The position numbers and the translations under genes are program-made. Positions 56,635 to 64,000 of a DNA stretch of 64,000 nt are shown piece by piece. The notes under the pieces were generated by a model. That model was not told where the DNA came from. It saw only the letters and a list, made by a program, of their open reading frames with translations, and made no database searches. This DNA comes from Nocardiopsis sp. FR4. Lineage in GTDB: Bacteria; Actinomycetota; Actinomycetes; Streptosporangiales; Streptosporangiaceae. The stretch lies in contig NZ_VWVV01000008.1 of NCBI RefSeq assembly GCF_009830945.1, positions 180,014 to 244,013 of the forward strand. The letters are read 5' to 3'. Position 1 is the first letter of the stretch, and each line of letters starts with the position of its first letter.

Positions 56635-56666
56635 GAGGGGCGGCGGTACGCACACCGCCGCCCCTC
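56635..56666. terminator. Hairpin between trpS and pncA
   Basis: Perfect 13-bp stem (56635-56647, 56654-56666) with a 6-base loop between convergent genes. Confidence 0.8.
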
Positions 56667-56687
56667 CCCCGCGTTCGCGGCCGGTGC

Positions 56688-57257
56688 TCAGCCGACCAGC
56701 GGCTCACCCTCCAGCTCCACGCCCGCCTCGCGCAACTGCTCCAGCGCCGCGTCCACCGTCGGGCGCGCCACCCCCGCGGTCAGACCGAGCAGCACCCGCG
56801 TGCGCAGGCCCTCCCGGGCCGCGTCCAGCGCGGTGGCCCGCACACAGTGGTCCGTGGCGATCCCCACCACGTCCACCTCGTCCACGCCGTGCTCGCGGAG
56901 CCACTCGGCCAGGGGGACCCGGTCCTTGCGGGCGCTCCCCTCGAAACCGCTGTAGGCGGCCGTGTAGTGCCCCTTGTCGAACACCTCCTCGGCCAGCGAG
57001 GCGTCGAAGTCGGGGTGGAACTCCACTCCCGGCGTCCCCGCCTCGCAGTGGCGCGGCCAGCTGTCCACGAAGTCGGGGTTCTCCGAGAAATGGCTCCCCG
57101 GGTCGATGTGGTAGTCCCGGGTGGCCACCACGTGGTCGTAGCCGCCCGAACGCGCGTGCTCGGTGATCGCCGCCGCCGTACGCGCGCCGCCGGTCACCCC
57201 CAGGTGCCCTCCCTCGCAGAAGTCCCTCTGCACGTCCACCACGATGAGCGCCCTCAT
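56688..57257 (-). CDS. pncA: Nicotinamidase
   Basis: 189 aa. It deaminates nicotinamide to nicotinate. Isochorismatase-like fold with catalytic D8 region (VVDVQRDFCEGG), metal ligands in DYHIDPGSHF and the nucleophile cysteine in VGIATDHCVRATALDA. ATG 57257 has AGGAGGTG just upstream. It follows pncB on the same strand (72-bp gap), so both salvage steps are co-encoded. Activates pyrazinamide-like amides in mycobacteria. Confidence 0.95.
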   Translation of the reverse strand: MRALIVVDVQRDFCEGGHLGVTGGARTAAAITEHARSGGYDHVVATRDYHIDPGSHFSENPDFVDSWPRHCEAGTPGVEFHPDFDASLAEEVFDKGHYTAAYSGFEGSARKDRVPLAEWLREHGVDEVDVVGIATDHCVRATALDAAREGLRTRVLLGLTAGVARPTVDAALEQLREAGVELEGEPLVG

Positions 57258-57329
57258 CACGTCACCTCCTCGTTCGTCGTCCGCGCCGTCGGCGGTGCCG
57301 GCGGGACACCGTGCCAACAGAACGCCGTG

Positions 57330-58631
57330 CTAGCGGAACACCGTGGGCAGGGCCGCCTCACCGCGCGACATCCGCAGGGCCTCCTCGGGCAGCTCCGCCA
57401 CCGTCGCCAGGTGCCGTTCCCGGGCCTCCCGCACCGTCTCACGCCCCACCACCTCGCCGTCGGCGACCAGGGGGCGCAGCAGCGGGCGCGTCCCCACCTG
57501 CTCGGCCGGCGGATGCGGATAGATCTCCTCCGCCACGGCCGTGCCCCGGTCGTCCAGGCGCCGCACCGCCCACTTGCGGCCGCCGCGGCTGGGCTTGCCG
57601 ACCGAGCGCTTGGCCACCGGCTCCAGGGGGGAGTCCGGTTCCAGGCCCCGGGCCCGCGCCACCAGCTTGTACACGAGGGACACCGTCGGAGCGCCCGAGC
57701 CCGTCACCAGAGAGGTACCCACTCCGTAGCCGTCCACCGGGGCCACCGCCAGGGCCTGGATGGCGTGCTCGTCCAGGTCGCCGGTCACCACGATCCGGGT
57801 GCCGGTCGCGCCCAGCGAGTCCAGCTGCTCGCGCACGCGTGCGGCGTGGGCGGCCAGGTCACCGGAGTCGATTCGCACCGCGCCCAGCTCGGGCCCGGCC
57901 AGCTCCACCGCGGTGCGCACCGCGCGTTCCACGTCGTAGGTGTCCACCAGCAGCGTCGTTCCCGCGCCCAGGGACTCCAACTGGGTTCTGAAGGCGTGCC
58001 GCTCGCTGTCGTGCAGCAGGGTGAACGCGTGCGCCGCCGTCCCTCCGGTCGGCACCCCGTAGGTGCGCCCGGCCTCCAGGTTGGAGGAGGTGGCGAACCC
58101 GGCCACGTAGGCGGCGCGCGCCGCCGCCACCGCCGACCGCTCGTGGGTGCGGCGCGAGCCCATCTCGATCAGCGGGCGGTCGCCGGCCGCCACGGCCATG
58201 CGCGTGGCGGCCGAGGCGATCGCGCTGTCGTGGTTGTACACGGACAGGGCCAGCGTCTCCAGGAGCACGGCCTCGGCGAAGGGGGCCTCCACCACCAGGA
58301 TCGGCGACCCGGGGAAGTACGCCTCGCCCTCGCCGTAGCCCCACACGTTCCCGGAGAAGCGGTAGTCGGCCAGCCACTCCAGGGTGGGCTCGTCCACGAC
58401 CCCGTGGTCGGACAGGAAGTCGAGTTCCTCCCGGCCGAAACGGAACCTCTCCAGGAGGTCCAGGAAGCGGCCGGTTCCCGCCACGACGCCGTACCGGCGC
58501 CCCTCGGGCAGGCGGCGGGCGAACATCTCGAACACCGACCGGCGTGCGGCGGCGCCGCTGTGCAGTGCACCCTGGAGCATCGTCAGCTCGTAGTGGTCGG
58601 TGAGCAGCGCGCTGCTGATGTCCTCACTCAT
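57330..58631 (-). CDS. pncB: Nicotinate phosphoribosyltransferase
   Basis: 433 aa. It joins nicotinate to PRPP to give nicotinate mononucleotide. LLTDHYELTMLQGAL at the N terminus, EMGSRRTHERSAV and VRIDSGDLAAHAA are family motifs. ATG 58631 has TAGGCT (minus strand, 58644-58639) seven bases upstream, suggesting a leaderless mRNA for the pncB-pncA pair. Confidence 0.96.
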   Translation of the reverse strand: MSEDISSALLTDHYELTMLQGALHSGAAARRSVFEMFARRLPEGRRYGVVAGTGRFLDLLERFRFGREELDFLSDHGVVDEPTLEWLADYRFSGNVWGYGEGEAYFPGSPILVVEAPFAEAVLLETLALSVYNHDSAIASAATRMAVAAGDRPLIEMGSRRTHERSAVAAARAAYVAGFATSSNLEAGRTYGVPTGGTAAHAFTLLHDSERHAFRTQLESLGAGTTLLVDTYDVERAVRTAVELAGPELGAVRIDSGDLAAHAARVREQLDSLGATGTRIVVTGDLDEHAIQALAVAPVDGYGVGTSLVTGSGAPTVSLVYKLVARARGLEPDSPLEPVAKRSVGKPSRGGRKWAVRRLDDRGTAVAEEIYPHPPAEQVGTRPLLRPLVADGEVVGRETVREARERHLATVAELPEEALRMSRGEAALPTVFR

Positions 58632-58729
58632 GGGCACGAGCCTAGACCGTGCCCGGCACGCGCCCGGGAGGCGCCCCAGTCCCGCCGGGGAAGGGTGATC
58701 CACATCGCACACCAACAATACCCATTTGG

Positions 58730-58757
58730 TTGGTAGGGAACTGGATTTGGGTACCCT
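58730..58757 (+). promoter_or_regulatory. Promoter of the mec-cysO-cysM genes
   Basis: TTGGTA (58730-58735), 16 bases, TACCCT (58752-58757), then six bases to ATG 58764. Both hexamers fit a housekeeping promoter and predict transcription starting at or near the start codon. Confidence 0.6.
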
Positions 58758-58763
58758 GGACAC

Positions 58764-59198
58764 ATGCTGAGGATTGATCGCTCGATCTACGACAAGATCG
58801 TCGCCCATGCCCGCCGCGACCACCCCGACGAGGCGTGCGGCATCGTGGCGGGGCCCGAGGGCTCCGACCGCCCCGAGCGGTTCGTCGAGATGATCAACGC
58901 CGAGCGGTCGCCGACCTTCTACCGCTTCGACTCCCTCGAACAGCTCAGGGTCTGGCGGGAGATGGACGACCGGGACGAGGAACCGGTGGTGATCTACCAC
59001 TCCCACACCGCGACCGAGGCCTACCCCTCGCGCACCGACATCTCCTACGCGTCCGAGCCGGGCGCCCACTACGTGCTCGTGTCCACCCGCGAGCCCGACA
59101 CCGTCGAGTTCCGCTCCTACCGGATCGTCGACGGCCAGGTCACGGAGGAGCCGGTGGAGGTCACCGGGGCCGAACCCGGGACCGAGGCGGACCGGTAG
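58764..59198 (+). CDS. mec: Mec-type JAMM/MPN metalloprotease
   Basis: 144 aa. JAMM zinc motif is complete: E23, then H79-S80-H81-T82 with S89 and D92 (HSHTATEAYPSRTD). In Mycobacterium tuberculosis Mec releases cysteine from the CysO-cysteine adduct. Here it may also have to trim CysO, which carries two residues beyond Gly-Gly. First of the mec-cysO-cysM cluster. Leaderless start at ATG 58764. Confidence 0.94.
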   Translation: MLRIDRSIYDKIVAHARRDHPDEACGIVAGPEGSDRPERFVEMINAERSPTFYRFDSLEQLRVWREMDDRDEEPVVIYHSHTATEAYPSRTDISYASEPGAHYVLVSTREPDTVEFRSYRIVDGQVTEEPVEVTGAEPGTEADR

Positions 59199-59294
59199 GT
59201 TCCGCACCAGGCGGGGGCGGTGTCCAGGAATGGGCGCCGGGTGCCCCCTGTTGGCATTGAACGCACACCAACGACCGCTAACGGAGACACCTTC

Positions 59295-60528
<1,234 letters not shown>

Positions 60529-60576
60529 CGCGACGTCGCCCCGGGCCCCGTCGCCCGGCGCGACGCGGTACCGGGC

Positions 60577-60614
60577 GAGGGCCGGTGCTCCCCCGCGGGG
60601 GAGCACCGGCCCTC
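60577..60614 (+). terminator. 18-bp hairpin after cysM
   Basis: Perfect arms (60577-60594, 60597-60614) with almost no loop. Ends the mec-cysO-cysM transcript. Confidence 0.8.
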
Positions 60615-60887
60615 GTGCTGTGCGGTCCACCAGGGCGGTGAGGGGCGGGCAACGCCTCCGCAACGTGCTCAGAGCAAACAGGACATACGGTGTCAAGGAG
60701 TGTGAAAAATTCACACGTGATCCAGGTCGCGTGAGACGCGGGCCACATTTTGTACCACCCGGGCGGCCATTGGGGTACACCCGTAACAACGGGACATCCG
60801 CAGAACCAGCCGCCATCCGCACTCCTCACACATTCTCGACGGGGGTGCCACGGACGCCGCGCGGCCCATCGAGAAGGCGACGACGAC

Positions 60888-61640
60888 GTGCGACTCACGA
60901 TTATCGGCTCCTCGGGGAGCTTCCCCGGGCCGGACAGCCCGGCATCCTGTTACATGCTCGAAGCGGACGGCTACCGCCTCCTGCTCGACATGGGCAACGG
61001 CGCTCTCGGAGCGCTCCAGCGCCATATCGACATCTACTCGGTCGACGCCGTCTACCTGAGCCACCTGCACGCCGACCACTGCTTCGACCTGTGCTCGTAC
61101 TGGGTGGCCAGGATGTTCCACCCGGGCGGGGCGAAGCCGCGGATCCCGGTCTACGGCCCCAGGGGCGTGGCACAGCGGGTGGCCGAGGCCTACGGTCTGG
61201 AACCCGACCCCGGGATGACCGAGGTGTTCGAGTTCCACGAGCTCACCCCCGGAACCCTGCGGATCGGCCCCTTCGCCGTCCGCGTCGACTACGTCAACCA
61301 CCCGGTGGAGGCCTTCGGCATCCGGCTGGAGCACGGCGGGGCCTCCATGGCCTACTCCGGTGACACCGGGGTGTGCGACTCCCTGGTCGAACTCGCCACC
61401 GACACCGACCTCTTCCTGTGCGAGGCGGCCTTCCAGGACCACCTGGAACACCCCAAGGACATGCACCTGACCGGGAGCGAGGCGGGCGACCACGCCAACC
61501 GGGCCCGGGCCCGCAGCCTGCTGCTCACCCACCTGGTGCCGTGGAACGACGACGAGGTCACGCTCGCCGAGGCGCGTTCGACCTACGGCGGCCCCATCGG
61601 ACTGGCCCGCAGCGGCCAGGTGCACACGGTCGGCGGCTGA
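60888..61640 (+). CDS. Metallo-beta-lactamase-fold hydrolase (Rv1339-like cAMP phosphodiesterase)
   Basis: 250 aa. HLHADH (59-64) and later HPVEAFG and GDTG residues form the di-metal site. Position after mec-cysO-cysM and before rph matches Mycobacterium tuberculosis Rv1339, an atypical class II cAMP phosphodiesterase. GTG 60888 has AAGG about 10 bases upstream; the longer frame to 60750 has no ribosome-binding site. Confidence 0.88.
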   Translation: MRLTIIGSSGSFPGPDSPASCYMLEADGYRLLLDMGNGALGALQRHIDIYSVDAVYLSHLHADHCFDLCSYWVARMFHPGGAKPRIPVYGPRGVAQRVAEAYGLEPDPGMTEVFEFHELTPGTLRIGPFAVRVDYVNHPVEAFGIRLEHGGASMAYSGDTGVCDSLVELATDTDLFLCEAAFQDHLEHPKDMHLTGSEAGDHANRARARSLLLTHLVPWNDDEVTLAEARSTYGGPIGLARSGQVHTVGG

Positions 61641-61738
61641 GCCGGGGCGGGGGCGCACGGCTCCCGGCAGGGCCGTGGCCACGGACGGTTCCCGCCTCCC
61701 AGCCCCGGAGGACACCCGGCGGCGATACGCTCTTGACC

Positions 61739-62458
61739 ATGGCCCGACCTGACGGACGCGTTCCGACCCAACTCCGCCCCGTGACCATCACCCGCAACTG
61801 GCTCCGCCACGCGGAAGGCTCCGCGCTCATCGAGTTCGGGGACACCCGAGTGCTGTGCGCCGCCAGCGTCGAGGACGGTGTTCCGCGCTGGCGTCGGGGC
61901 ACCGGCGAGGGCTGGGTCACCGCCGAGTACGCGATGCTGCCCCGCTCCACCGACACCCGCGGGGCGCGTGAGGCGGTCCGCGGCAAGATCGGCGGACGCA
62001 CCCACGAGATCTCCCGGCTCATCGGCCGCTCCCTGCGCGCGGTCGTGGACTTCAAGGCGATGGGCGAGCACACCATCACCCTGGACTGCGACGTGCTCCA
62101 GGCGGACGGCGGCACCCGGACCGCCGCGATCACCGGGGCCTACGTGGCGCTGGCCGACGCGATGAAGTGGCTGCGCAAGCGGCGCAAGCTCAAGAACAAC
62201 CCGCTGACCGGCTCCCTGGCCGCCGTCAGCGTGGGCGTGGTCCAGGGGCAGCCCCGGCTGGACCTGAACTACCTGGAGGACTCGGTCGCCCAGACCGACA
62301 TGAACGTGGTCCTCACCGGGGACGGGAGGTTCGTCGAGGTGCAGGGCACCGCCGAGGGCGCCCCCTTCGACCGGGACCTGCTCAACCAGTTGCTCGACCT
62401 CGCCCTCTCCGGCTGCGAGGAACTCACCGCGCTCCAGAAGAAGGCTCTGTCGGAATGA
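61739..62458 (+). CDS. rph: Ribonuclease PH
   Basis: 239 aa. Phosphorolytic 3' exonuclease that trims tRNA precursors. RNase PH motifs [16 protein letters not shown], the catalytic-site segment [20 protein letters not shown] (split here) and SVGVVQG are present. TACGCT (61726-61731) is seven bases before ATG 61739, so it looks leaderless. It overlaps possible upstream starts of rdgB. Confidence 0.96.
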   Translation: MARPDGRVPTQLRPVTITRNWLRHAEGSALIEFGDTRVLCAASVEDGVPRWRRGTGEGWVTAEYAMLPRSTDTRGAREAVRGKIGGRTHEISRLIGRSLRAVVDFKAMGEHTITLDCDVLQADGGTRTAAITGAYVALADAMKWLRKRRKLKNNPLTGSLAAVSVGVVQGQPRLDLNYLEDSVAQTDMNVVLTGDGRFVEVQGTAEGAPFDRDLLNQLLDLALSGCEELTALQKKALSE

Positions 62459-62520
62459 CCGCCGTGAACCCCGTGGGCGCCGGTACGCGTATCGGCGCCG
62501 CCCGCGGGGGAGGGGAAACC

Positions 62521-63126
62521 GTGAAGATCGTCCTGGCCACGCGCAACAAGAAGAAGGTCCCGGAGATGCGGGCCATCCTGGCCGACGCCGGGGTGAAGGC
62601 GGAGGTGCTCTCGCTCGACGCGTTCCCGGACGCCCCCGAGGTCCCCGAGACAGCGGACACCTTCCTCGGAAACGCCCTGCTCAAGGCGCGGGCCATCGCC
62701 GCGCACACGGGGCTGCCCGCGGTCGCCGACGACTCGGGGCTGAGCGTCGACGAGCTGCGGGGGATGCCCGGGGTGCTGTCGGCGCGCTGGTCGGGTCGCT
62801 TCGGCGCCGGTGACCAGGACCGCGCCAACCTCGACCTGGTCCTGGACCAGCTGGCCGACACCCCGTCCGAGCGCCGGGGCGCGCAGTTCGTGTGCGCCGC
62901 GGTCCTGGTCATGCCGGACGGCACCGAGGCCGTCGCCGAGGGTGTGCTGCGCGGCCGCCTCGTGCGGGAGCGCCGGGGGGAGAACGGGTTCGGCTACGAC
63001 CCGGTGTTCGTCCCCGAGGGGGAGAGCCGCACGACGGCGGAGCTGTCCCCGGAGGAGAAGAACGCGATCAGCCACCGCGGTATCGCCTTCCGCAAACTGG
63101 CGAGGGAGCTGGCGGAGATCCTCTGA
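62521..63126 (+). CDS. rdgB: dITP/XTP pyrophosphatase
   Basis: 201 aa. It hydrolyses non-canonical purine triphosphates (dITP, XTP). N-terminal VLATRNKKKVPEM, the DDSGLSVDELRG segment and ENGFGYDPVFVPEG are diagnostic of the Ham1/RdgB family. GTG 62521 has GGGAGGGG 5 bases upstream; ATG 62455, overlapping the rph stop, would add 22 residues and is less likely. Last protein gene before the rRNA operon. Confidence 0.94.
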   Translation: MKIVLATRNKKKVPEMRAILADAGVKAEVLSLDAFPDAPEVPETADTFLGNALLKARAIAAHTGLPAVADDSGLSVDELRGMPGVLSARWSGRFGAGDQDRANLDLVLDQLADTPSERRGAQFVCAAVLVMPDGTEAVAEGVLRGRLVRERRGENGFGYDPVFVPEGESRTTAELSPEEKNAISHRGIAFRKLARELAEIL

Positions 63127-63520
63127 CGGCTGACGGGCCGAGGGCTCCGGGGATCTGGGGACGAGGTCCCGGGAAGCACCGGAGGGCGGGGCCGGTGGAT
63201 CAGCTCTTCGGGCCTCCCGGCCTCGGGGCCTCTGGTTCGCTGCGCTGACCAGTTCTCTGTGCTGGTCAGGCGGGTTCGTCCAGGGGGCCGGCCATGGACC
63301 CGACGAAAAATCCTCGCGGAAATCCGGGGCCCGTGTGTTTGGTCGCCGGGCCGCAGGGCAGGATCGCCTTTGCCTGACAATCAAGCCAACGAACGCCAGA
63401 CGCGGTCCTTGGTGTGTGGGGGTTGGAGAGCGTCACCCCGCGGACCGGGCAGGCCTGGCAGGCCGCTCGACCTCCGTGGAACGCCCGGGGTGACGGGAGT
63501 TCGCTCCTCGACCGGGCGAT
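63127..63520. other. Gene-free region between rdgB and the rRNA promoter
   Basis: About 390 bp with no supported gene. I see no strong terminator hairpin after rdgB and no other clear element. Confidence 0.5.
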
Positions 63521-63549
63521 TTGACGCCACCGGATCGGTTCCCTACACT
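63521..63549 (+). promoter_or_regulatory. rRNA operon promoter P1
   Basis: TTGACG (63521-63526), 17 bases, TACACT (63544-63549): a strong housekeeping-sigma promoter. Confidence 0.8.
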
Positions 63550-63778
63550 CGATCGGGTCGCTGCGGGACGGCGAGGATCCTTCGACGGATCGACTCGGAA
63601 CCGGGCCGCATCACAAGACCTCCTCTCGAGTCCACGTGGTCCGAGCATGTGCTCGGAGCATGTAAGCTCAGGGAGTTGCCTCGAAAGAGGAACTCGCCTT
63701 TACTTCGAAGCAGTGTTTCGAACGCTTGTTGTGCAGGAAAGCCGTACGGCTGGAAGGCACAGCGGCAAAACCGCCGGT

Positions 63779-63807
63779 TTGGCGGGGCACGGAACACCTG
63801 ATAAAGT
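63779..63807 (+). promoter_or_regulatory. rRNA operon promoter P2
   Basis: TTGGCG (63779-63784), 17 bases, TAAAGT (63802-63807). Typical of proximal actinobacterial rrn promoters. A further TAAGCT (63663-63668) may be another -10 but its -35 is weak. Confidence 0.75.
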
Positions 63808-63879
63808 AAAGGCACAACAAAGCGGAAACGCACACAGCGCCTTCCACGGAAAAGCGACAGACCGGTTTCGGCTGGTCGG

Positions 63880-64000
63880 GCTTGTACGGGAAGAGCGGTT
63901 GTTTCTTGAGAACTCAACAGCGCGTGTTTGATTTTCTTTAAGCCAAGTTTGTTTTGGCCCCGTCACACGAGCCCCTTCGCAGGGGGGAGTGTGCGAGGTT
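63880..64000 (+). other. Leader of an rRNA operon (16S gene starts beyond the window)
   Basis: TTGAGAACTCAACAG (63906-63920) is the sequence found in actinobacterial 16S leaders; TTTTCTTTAAG (63932-63942) resembles the antitermination boxA. A stem (CACAC 63964-63968 with GTGTG 63989-63993) may be part of RNase III processing. The 16S rRNA itself is not reached. Confidence 0.75.

Noticed and set aside
62455..62520. ATG 62455 as the rdgB start
   Set aside because: The added 22 residues are Gly/Ala-rich and atypical; GTG 62521 has a strong ribosome-binding site and the family N terminus.

Overview
The window is chromosomal DNA from a high-GC Gram-positive actinobacterium. Genes are GC-rich, many start with GTG, and the content is actinobacterial: an RF1-prmC-sua5-wecA-ATP synthase block, NucS, a FilP-like coiled-coil protein, Mec/CysO/CysM, class E sortase and DUF3039. 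Two secreted CBM2 chitinases and the gene order suggest a filamentous member of the Streptosporangiales (Nocardiopsis-like). That assignment is inference from gene content, not from a database match. I see no insertion sequence, prophage, CRISPR array or other mobile element. This is mostly core genome with a few accessory genes.

Layout. 1-9.5 kb: tRNA-Arg(CCG), a stand-alone response regulator, an ArgS-like anticodon-binding protein, then lysA-hom-thrC-thrB (lysine/threonine branch of the aspartate family) and rho with a long leader. 10-13.4 kb: rpmE, prfA, prmC and a Sua5-type protein (translation and its modification). 13.4-23.3 kb: a WecA-type transferase, atpI/atpZ-like genes, the complete F1Fo ATP synthase operon atpBEFHAGDC and a DUF2550 gene. 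23.3-30.4 kb: small conserved genes, a PduO-type cobalamin adenosyltransferase, a small heat-shock protein divergent from an HspR-like MerR regulator, a secreted M28 peptidase, a DUF1707 protein and nucS. 30.6-38.3 kb: acyl-CoA metabolism (3-hydroxyacyl-CoA dehydrogenase, methylmalonyl-CoA epimerase, thiolase, MeaB) around a FilP/Scy-like cytoskeletal gene. 38.3-43 kb: a hydrolase and two tandem GH18 chitinases. 43.5-50.8 kb: MarR regulator, isobutyryl-CoA mutase large subunit, CnoX-like protein, cytidylate-kinase-like protein, malic enzyme, YqgE, DUF3039. 50.9-56.6 kb: a decayed heme-ABC ATPase fragment, class E sortase, helicase, M43 metalloprotease, trpS. 56.7-63.1 kb: pncA/pncB, mec-cysO-cysM, a metallo-beta-lactamase-fold enzyme, rph, rdgB. 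The last ~500 bp are the promoter and leader region of an rRNA operon whose 16S gene starts beyond the window.

Genes that work together. Aspartate semialdehyde is drawn to lysine (lysA) and threonine (hom, thrB, thrC). Methylmalonyl-CoA epimerase, MeaB, the adenosyltransferase and the B12-dependent mutase form a branched and odd-chain acyl-CoA route. mec-cysO-cysM is a sulfur-carrier route to cysteine. pncA and pncB salvage nicotinamide. The eight atp genes encode a whole ATP synthase.

Most notable observations. (1) About fifteen genes have a -10 hexamer six to eight bases before the start codon and no Shine-Dalgarno sequence, so they look leaderless; this also fixes several starts. (2) A CRP-like palindrome and an 11-bp-period direct repeat precede the ATP synthase operon, and a cAMP-phosphodiesterase-like gene is in the same window. 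(3) A perfect 10-bp inverted repeat overlaps the hsp20 promoter beside its probable HspR-like repressor. (4) CysO carries two residues after its terminal Gly-Gly. (5) The mutase carries Phe/Gln specificity residues of isobutyryl-CoA mutase. (6) A sigma-R-like promoter precedes rpmE. (7) A heme-transporter ATPase remnant lies between DUF3039 and the sortase.
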